Source: Linum tenue (lineage: Eukaryota; Streptophyta; Magnoliopsida; Malpighiales; Linaceae). Taken from it: a DNA stretch of 64,000 nt. Shown here piece by piece: positions 57,839 through 64,000 of this stretch; position 1 is the stretch's first letter, and each line of letters opens with the position of its first letter. The DNA lies in contig CAMGYJ010000009.1 in the NCBI GenBank assembly GCA_946122785.1, positions 27,501,633-27,565,632 on the forward strand, in the 5' to 3' direction. A program made the translations under genes and the position numbers. The notes beneath the pieces were generated by a model. That model was not told the DNA's origin and did no database searches. It saw only the letters and a program-made list of their open reading frames with translations.

Positions 57839-60434
57839 AACCACTACAACAAATTTGACCTGTTATGACAAAACTTTTTTTTGTCATTTCCAGGTTGTCA
57901 CAATAGGGTATGTAATATGACAAAACTCAATGTTGTCCTATTTGATATGCCTAATGTGACAACGTTAGGTGTTGTCATTACACTTGGTCATAATAGGTTG
58001 GTACTATGATAAATTTTTTGTGTCACAAATAATGTTGTCAAAATAGGCCTCCCATATCGGGATGTATGATACTCAAAAGTGACAAAGTTAACCGTCAAAG
58101 TAGCGTTCGTCATATTATGCTCTCATAAAATATTTAAACGACAAAGCATTTTGTCATAATAGAGATTATTATTCCCACGGCGAGTTGACAAAATGTAGGT
58201 TCGTCATAATATATTGATTATTTTTTTTATTATGTCAAATTAAGTTGTCATACGCGCAATTAACATATACTTTTTCATTTTAGTGGGTGAAAATTAAAAT
58301 TTGGCCGACGGCTTTTCAGTGTTGGGAAAATTACACTCTCCTTCCCTTTGTTAGACAAAAATTACAATTTGGAGGGAAAATGGAAAAAGCAGCGGGCATA
58401 AGTTCAAAACCAAAATTGAACTTTTTTTTGCCTTCTTCTCCTCTCTCGGGGAATACGAAAAAGGTCGAGAGCTAAAAAGTTGGGGGAAAAGTAGTTTCCA
58501 GAAGGAACACTAGTTCTCAATCTGGAGAACAAGAAAGAAAATCTTCCTATGCCGCTCTCTCTCTTAAATAAATCATCTAGATACGACGGCGGTGAATGTA
58601 TGCAATGTAACCCTGTGCCATCGGGGCACTTGTGGGTGGCGAATGTATCTCTCAACATAGATCTTCAGGGAGATGGAGCTGATGGAAAATGGAGTGCAGC
58701 GGCCTGGCTCCGGTCGTGACGAGAACTAGAGCGAGAATAATCATCGGCGGTGGTGAAGTTGGCACAATATCAAAAACCAGATCTGAGTTAGTTGCACTCA
58801 GAGAAGGCTGACCACATGCGAACCCTAAACAACAGAATAAATCTCATCCTAGAGCTCAATTTCAGGTATGTGATTTGGAGCCGCTATTTAACTTGAACTA
58901 TTCAAGCATCCATATAGATCTTCGTTTGGAATTTCAGTGGTTTCTTTCTATTCATCCTTTAGATCTAGAATATGATTCCTCTAATTCCTGGCACTTGCCT
59001 GGTCGATTTATCTCTAATGTCCAAAATATTCATAGGGGTTTCATTCTCATCACCACTATGACAAAAAGGCGTCATGAGAGCCAATAACCAAGCTCTAATT
59101 CGGCTCCATCGCCAACAATGTAAACCCTAGATTTGCTGCCGCTAACAGCTGTAATGGCTGTGGAATTGTGAGATTTTTGTATTTTTTTAATGGCTATGTT
59201 CAAAGTTTGATTCTTTTTGGAATTGGTTTCCTTAGGATTGATAAAGATGCTTGATTTGGAATGTGGGTGGTCTGTACTTCACGTAGATTATAAGGAGATG
59301 GGTTTCATGGTTTAGTTTAGTGCTTGAAGTTGTTTGGTTATTGTAATCTGTATCCATGGTGGTATGCTTGAAGATGTTTGGCTAAAGTTAATTTTGTGTT
59401 GGAAAATTTTCACCAGATATGCAGCTAACTGGTGAGTTCTTAGCACTCTCTTTTGCCATTTTATCAAAGGAATTAACCGAACCACCAATGGAATTGGTGT
59501 TGAAATTCAAGCCCTCATACGCTCTCTGTTAAGAATCTTGAACCGATTTCCTCTTATTCAATGATTTGTTTCTCATGATTGTTTGATTGTTGGGATTTCA
59601 TATAGTGTGTTGGATCACACTAGTAATCCATCGATTTGAATAGATTCTTTCATTATATTAAAGTGATGTTGGTTATTTGAGGTATATCAATTTCATCGTA
59701 GTTGATTAATTTGGGTTTGTTTGTGCCACCAGTGTTTGCATATATATGTCATAAAATTGATTACTATATATGTTTGTTTGATTTTTTTTTTGTTTTAATC
59801 GATTGTGTTTATAATATTTAATTCATTTTTGTGCTCTTATCATAAGATAATGATTCTAATTCTTGCTACCTAGAAATAACCATTCTATATTGATTAAATT
59901 GTGAAGTCAAGTTTGGATCCCAACACAGGATAGATGATGTCAGGTGGCGAATTATGGTTTATGTTTACACACCATGGGTTTCTAGTGGACTAAAAGTTGT
60001 CCCTTTTCAGGGTTCTACATTGATTCAATTACGTTCAGGAGGATTGATGTGAATGTTAGGCTAGCAAACTCTGTTCGAGTTCCTCAACGGGATTTCTGGA
60101 TTCTGCGTTGTGGATTGATAGTGCCGAGAGGTACGTTGGAGGTTGAGTGACTGACTCATTTCTAGCTACATGTGTGTTTCCAAAAGCAAGTTGTGGATTT
60201 TCCTCCTCCCTGAACCTTTCTAAATATTCTTTGTTTTTTTGCGTTCTAAGTTTGTTTTTCCTCTTTTTGCTATTATCAGACCCTAATTTGTTCCCTTGTT
60301 TATTTTTTTATATTTGGATTTTGGCAGCCAAGTAACAATTTGGTCTGGCTTTTATGAACCACAAGAAGAGTTGGGGGCAATCAAGAATATATGTGTTAAA
60401 CATGGACTCCTTATAATTATAGATTAGGGCTTTC

Positions 60435-60812
60435 CTCAGCTTCTAAAATTGGAGGCAGCAAGAGCTGAAATAGAGAAAAAAAGCAAGGAGTATGAGGTGA
60501 GGATACAAAGTCGGGAGCAACAGCTAAAAGGCTAGGATGAAAAGATACTGCTTCATGAAGAAAAGATATAAAGCCAGGAGGACAAGTTTGAGACCCAAAT
60601 AGAGGAGATGCAGCAGCTAAAAGGCTAGGATGAAAAGATACTGCTTCATGAAGAAAAGATATAAAGCCAGGAGGACAAGTTTGAGACCCAAATAGAGGAG
60701 ATGCAGCAGTTGAAATCCTCCCAGGAAAAGCTACTGCGTCAGCTACTGATGATTGCTTCCCAATATAACTTGCAAATGATCTCCCAAGTCCAAGGTAACT
60801 ACCCTGCCTAAG
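60435..60812 (+). pseudogene. Coiled-coil relic inside the CACTA element
   Basis: Plus-strand frame with in-frame stops, rich in Glu, Lys and Gln: FPQLLKLEAARAEIEKKSKE and later KLLRQLLMIASQYNLQM. A 102-105-bp unit (KILLHEEKI ... SQEDKFETQIEEMQQLKG) is tandemly duplicated at about 60500-60610 and 60605-60715. The position in a CACTA element and the heptad-like composition suggest the C-terminal coiled coil of a Transposase_24 or TNPA-type protein. That assignment is inference. Confidence 0.5.
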
Positions 60813-61361
60813 TTTCAAGAGCAAGATGAAAATGGAGGTTGTTGGTGTACTCGTACGTTATTTAGTGTTCTAGTGAACAAAGAATAATGTTGGAAACCAT
60901 TTGATATATATTTGTGATGGTGAACAAGTTAGAATGTTGGGGATGATTATACTGGTCTTTTGTGTTATGGTGAACAAGGAGTTGGGATGCTTGGAATGGT
61001 TATAATGTTTTGGAGAATTGGTTCGTACTCAGTTGGGATGCTTATCTATTTATGCAATGTAGGATTTTTTTTTGAATTATGTCATTCTTGTAGCAGGTCA
61101 ATGTAATGTCATCACTTTACAGCACTTTCCACGACAACCTAAACTCGTCATAATATGCAGTTATGATAAAATATATTCGCAGTATAATCGTGTAATATGA
61201 ATAACAATTCTGACAAAATCAACATATTATGACAAAACTAATGACAAAATATTTTGTCATAAAAGCTTTATTTGTCACAATAGACTACTCAGCACATGAG
61301 CTATACTGACAAATCCCATCCTTATTGTGACAAAACCATTCGTCACTTTCTTACCTATTAT

Positions 61362-61543
61362 CATGGTCCATGAAACCGTACCGTACCGGCGGTTCAACCA
61401 CAAAATATCAGTATCGGAGACTAAACCGGTAGACGGTATTTAACGGTCTAACGGTTGAACTACGGTTAACCCACGGTTTTATCATAAAATACCATACCGC
61501 TGGCTTTTCCGGTACGATATCCGGTACGGTTTCATGGACCATG
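61362..61543. mobile_element. 182-bp hAT-type MITE nested in the CACTA element, TSD CCTATTAT
   Basis: Perfect ends CATGGTCCATGAAACCG and CGGTTTCATGGACCATG, with CCTATTAT at 61354-61361 and 61544-61551. The interior has ACGGTTTAACC-like palindromic words. Confidence 0.85.
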
Positions 61544-61756
61544 CCTATTATATGACACATGAATATGTCACAATATCTTAGAGCAAATTTGACAACGATA
61601 TTTTAAAATTTTGTCACATTTGACCTATCTTGACGGCGATTAAATGACAACATGCTGTGACAACACCCTTTGTCATAATATATCTAATCTGACAAAACAT
61701 GGGTCTAATATGACAAAAATCGTTCGTCACAATAGGCCTAATTTGTTGTAGTGAAC

Positions 61757-62150
61757 CATACATTCTCCTAAATCACATCATTAAGTAATTAACCCTAAAA
61801 CTATAACCTCAACCCTTAACCATAATTCCATAACCCAAACATGCAAACAATGAACTCTAAACCATGACCCTATACGGCTATACCCTATACTATAGTTATA
61901 TGTTATGAAATTGTTGGAATAAGCTACAACGTATGTTTATGTGAAGAATGTAAGTTGAGTCAATTTTATATTCGGTTATTGAGAAGAACATATGTCATAT
62001 GACTCCAAACTCTAAACCACGAGTTCACTACCGTATACCCTATGCACAAACCTTAAACCATGAACTATAGTTATGTATTATGAAATTGTTGGTTATTGAG
62101 AAGAACATATGTCCTACGACTCCAAACGTTTAATATCTGTATTTAATGAA
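61757..62150. other. Intergenic DNA with CCCTAAACC-like words
   Basis: Loose AACCCTAAA/AACCATGAACTC repeats and a duplication of GAGAAGAACATATGTC at 61982 and 62098. No gene. Confidence 0.5.
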
Positions 62151-62154
62151 ATGA

Positions 62155-62635
62155 ATTATTAACTTTACTATTTTTACATATTGATTTATTTATAAAAGTA
62201 ATTAGTTTTATATATTTATAACTATTAACGTACTATTAAACGTAACATTAGATAAGAGACGAAGTATAATACCCGTAAGTATTTTATACGTAACTTTCTC
62301 GTACCATATTTTACTAACTATGCTATACATTAAGTGAATTTTATGTATTATTAAATTTACCATTTTTACATATTGATTTATTTATAAAATTAATTAGTTT
62401 TATATATTTATTACTATTAACGTACTATTAAACGTAGCATTACCTAAGAGACGAAGTATAATACCCGTAAGTATTTTATACGTAACTTTCTCGTACCATA
62501 TTTTACTAACTATGTTATATATTAAGTGAATTTTATGTATAAGTTGACATACAAAAACATCGTACCATATTTTACTAACTATGTTATATATTAAGTGAAT
62601 TTTATGTATAAGTTGACATACAAAAACCTGTTAAA
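62155..62635. repeat. Tandem duplications of ~190 bp and ~70 bp
   Basis: The block from TACATATTGATTTATTTATAA to GAATTTTATGTAT recurs at about 62176 and 62366 with few changes. A second unit, CGTACCATATTTTACTAACTATGTTATATAT to CATACAAAAAC, repeats at about 62492 and 62561. Confidence 0.8.
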
Positions 62636-63058
62636 AAAATATGTATCTACTAGGCTTTGAACCATTCCCTCAGATGGGAAAGACCAGCACATAAGCCAGC
62701 TAGTCCACGTAATCGATTTGTTACAATTTGAACTTGTTGTTTAATTATTTGATTCAACTAAAAGGAAGAGAGACCAGAAAGTATTATGTGATTCAATTTC
62801 CCGAGATAGTGAGACTATTATGTGATTCAATTTAATGACAGTTGTCATTTGTCAACACAAAGTAAACCTCTATTCTTGGTATGAAAGATGAAAAAATAAT
62901 AGGGCAAGTCAAGTAAACTTTATATATATTATTTACATATAATATTTATGCACAAAAATATATTATGTAGTATTATTCGTGCCAATCGGGCGGGTTCGGG
63001 TTGAGTTAATCGGGTTTGGGTTAGTCGGGTTACGGGCCAAACGGGTTGCGGGTCAAGC
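62636..63058. other. Intergenic DNA, no gene seen
   Basis: AT-rich, ending in a run of degenerate CGGGTT(C/T)GGG repeats at 62985-63057. Confidence 0.4.
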
Positions 63059-64000
63059 CACTACAAGAAAAATGGCTTTTTGCAACCAAAATATATGGTC
63101 CCTAAAAGTCAAAAAATGGTTATCAATACATTTTCGCATCCAAATATATTTGGTAGCAGATTTGGTCGCTATAGCCGCGTTACGAATTCCTAATGCAACC
63201 AAAATAATGATTGGTTGCGAAAAATCAGGCTATCGCAACCAATTCTGCCAATGCTAAAAATATTAGTTTTTTGTGACCATTTAAATTTGGTTCTCATAGT
63301 CCATACTATTGGTTGCGAAATGTAATTGATTGGTCGCCATAAATACTAATGACAACCATTTTGTGTGACTATTAGTAACCGATAATATCATTATGACAAC
63401 CAATAATTTTGGTTATAAAATTTTAATACAACTATAAAATTTGGTCGTGAAAAATACATATGCCGACCAATTATATCATTTTAAACGAGTAAATATTTTT
63501 GTCATAAAAATGTAAAACAACCTTGAGATTGGTCGTGAAAAACATGTAACTCAACCAATTAAACCATTTTGACAACCAAATGTTTTAGTTATAGAATTAT
63601 AAGTCAACCTTAAAATTTGGTTGTAAGAAATACATATGCCAACCAATCATGTCAATTTTTGCGACTAATTATTTAATTATGAAAGCGTTACAAAACCATA
63701 AAAATTGGTTGCGGAAACACATAAGCCGACAAAATAAATCATTTTATATGACCAATTTCGTTCATGAGAGTTTGGTCATTAAAATGCACCATTTGAAAAA
63801 TTAAATTGAATTATAGTAAGAAAGTGTACATGTCATATCTCGTCTTTAACAAATTGTTATGTCATCACTAAGAATAACCTCACTATTTCATATAATTGCA
63901 TCTATAACTAACTTAAGATGAACAAAATGCAAACACTACAAAATGTACCCTCTTTATAGTTGCCAATAGTCCATCATTCAATAGTTCACCATCAACATTT
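63059..64000 (+). mobile_element. Left end of a CACTA-type element, continues past the window
   Basis: Starts CACTACAAGAAAAATGGC. The next ~750 bp contain many TTGGTTGCGA / TGCAACCAA(A/T) motifs in both orientations, the subterminal repeats expected of CACTA transposase binding. The partner end and target duplication lie outside the window. Confidence 0.75.

Larger units (their letters stand above)
57842..61753. mobile_element. Non-autonomous CACTA element, TSD AAC
   Basis: 3912 bp bounded by CACTACAACAAATTTGACC and, on the other strand, CACTACAACAAATTAGGCC. AAC flanks both ends (57839-57841 and 61754-61756), the 3-bp duplication typical of CACTA. Subterminal regions on both sides are crowded with TTTTGTCA/TGACAAAA motifs. 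The interior has no intact transposase. Confidence 0.9.

Noticed and set aside
60417..60824. 135-codon minus-strand frame with a repeated FISFLHEAVSFHPSLLA segment
   Set aside because: Antisense shadow of the duplicated coiled-coil relic; the repeat simply mirrors the tandem duplication.

Overview
This window looks like intergenic or pericentromeric-type DNA from a eudicot plant. Evidence for a plant: Copia, Athila-like Gypsy, TRIM, LINE/DUF4283, hAT, Mutator-like and CACTA elements with plant-type termini, a captured cytosolic ribosomal protein uL2 (RPL8) copy, and a spliced gene with a plant-type TIR domain (common in dicots, largely absent from grasses as TIR-NLR). Almost everything is transposable-element DNA, much of it nested. 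I saw no tRNA, rRNA or CRISPR. Splice sites, TSDs and repeat borders were read by eye; no alignment or search was run.

Layout. 1-9742: an old 5'-truncated LINE, split by a nested LTR block at 2015-7929 (a reverse solo LTR holding a non-autonomous Gypsy element with a gag-like ORF) and by a hAT-type element at 8318-9155. 9791-14703: a near full-length LINE with ORF1 (DUF4283), endonuclease, reverse transcriptase and zf-RVT domains, decayed by stops and a frameshift. 15-30 kb: AT-rich DNA with several MITE-like elements defined by inverted repeats and in part by target-site duplications, local tandem duplications, and an array rich in TTACGTAA.

30.6-32.8 kb, minus strand: the only plausible host gene. 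Three exons with consistent GT-AG junctions join a TIR domain that keeps the putative catalytic glutamate to a DUF4283 domain, the domain otherwise found here in LINE ORF1. No NB-ARC or LRR follows. This TIR-DUF4283 fusion is the most interesting candidate in the window.

33.7-36.1 kb: degenerate tandem arrays and a 177-bp GA microsatellite. 36.66-36.91 kb: a TRIM on the minus strand. 37143-42190: a young Copia element (perfect 5-bp TSD, nearly identical LTRs) with one in-frame amber codon. 45.3-46.2 kb: two related inverted-repeat MITEs embedded in (TA)n. 46.9-52.4 kb: a second LINE family whose 5' part (plus) meets 3' parts (minus) head-on, followed by fragments of an LTR and a third LINE.

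52566-55590: a Pack-MULE with 9-bp TSD carrying an intronless RPL8 copy (minus strand) that is itself interrupted by a 593-bp insertion. 55.6-57.4 kb: a hAT transposase relic split by a 1.05-kb foldback element with 9-bp TSD. 57842-61753: a CACTA element with TSD AAC, a coiled-coil relic and a nested 182-bp hAT-type MITE. 63059 to the end: the left end of another CACTA-type element that leaves the window.
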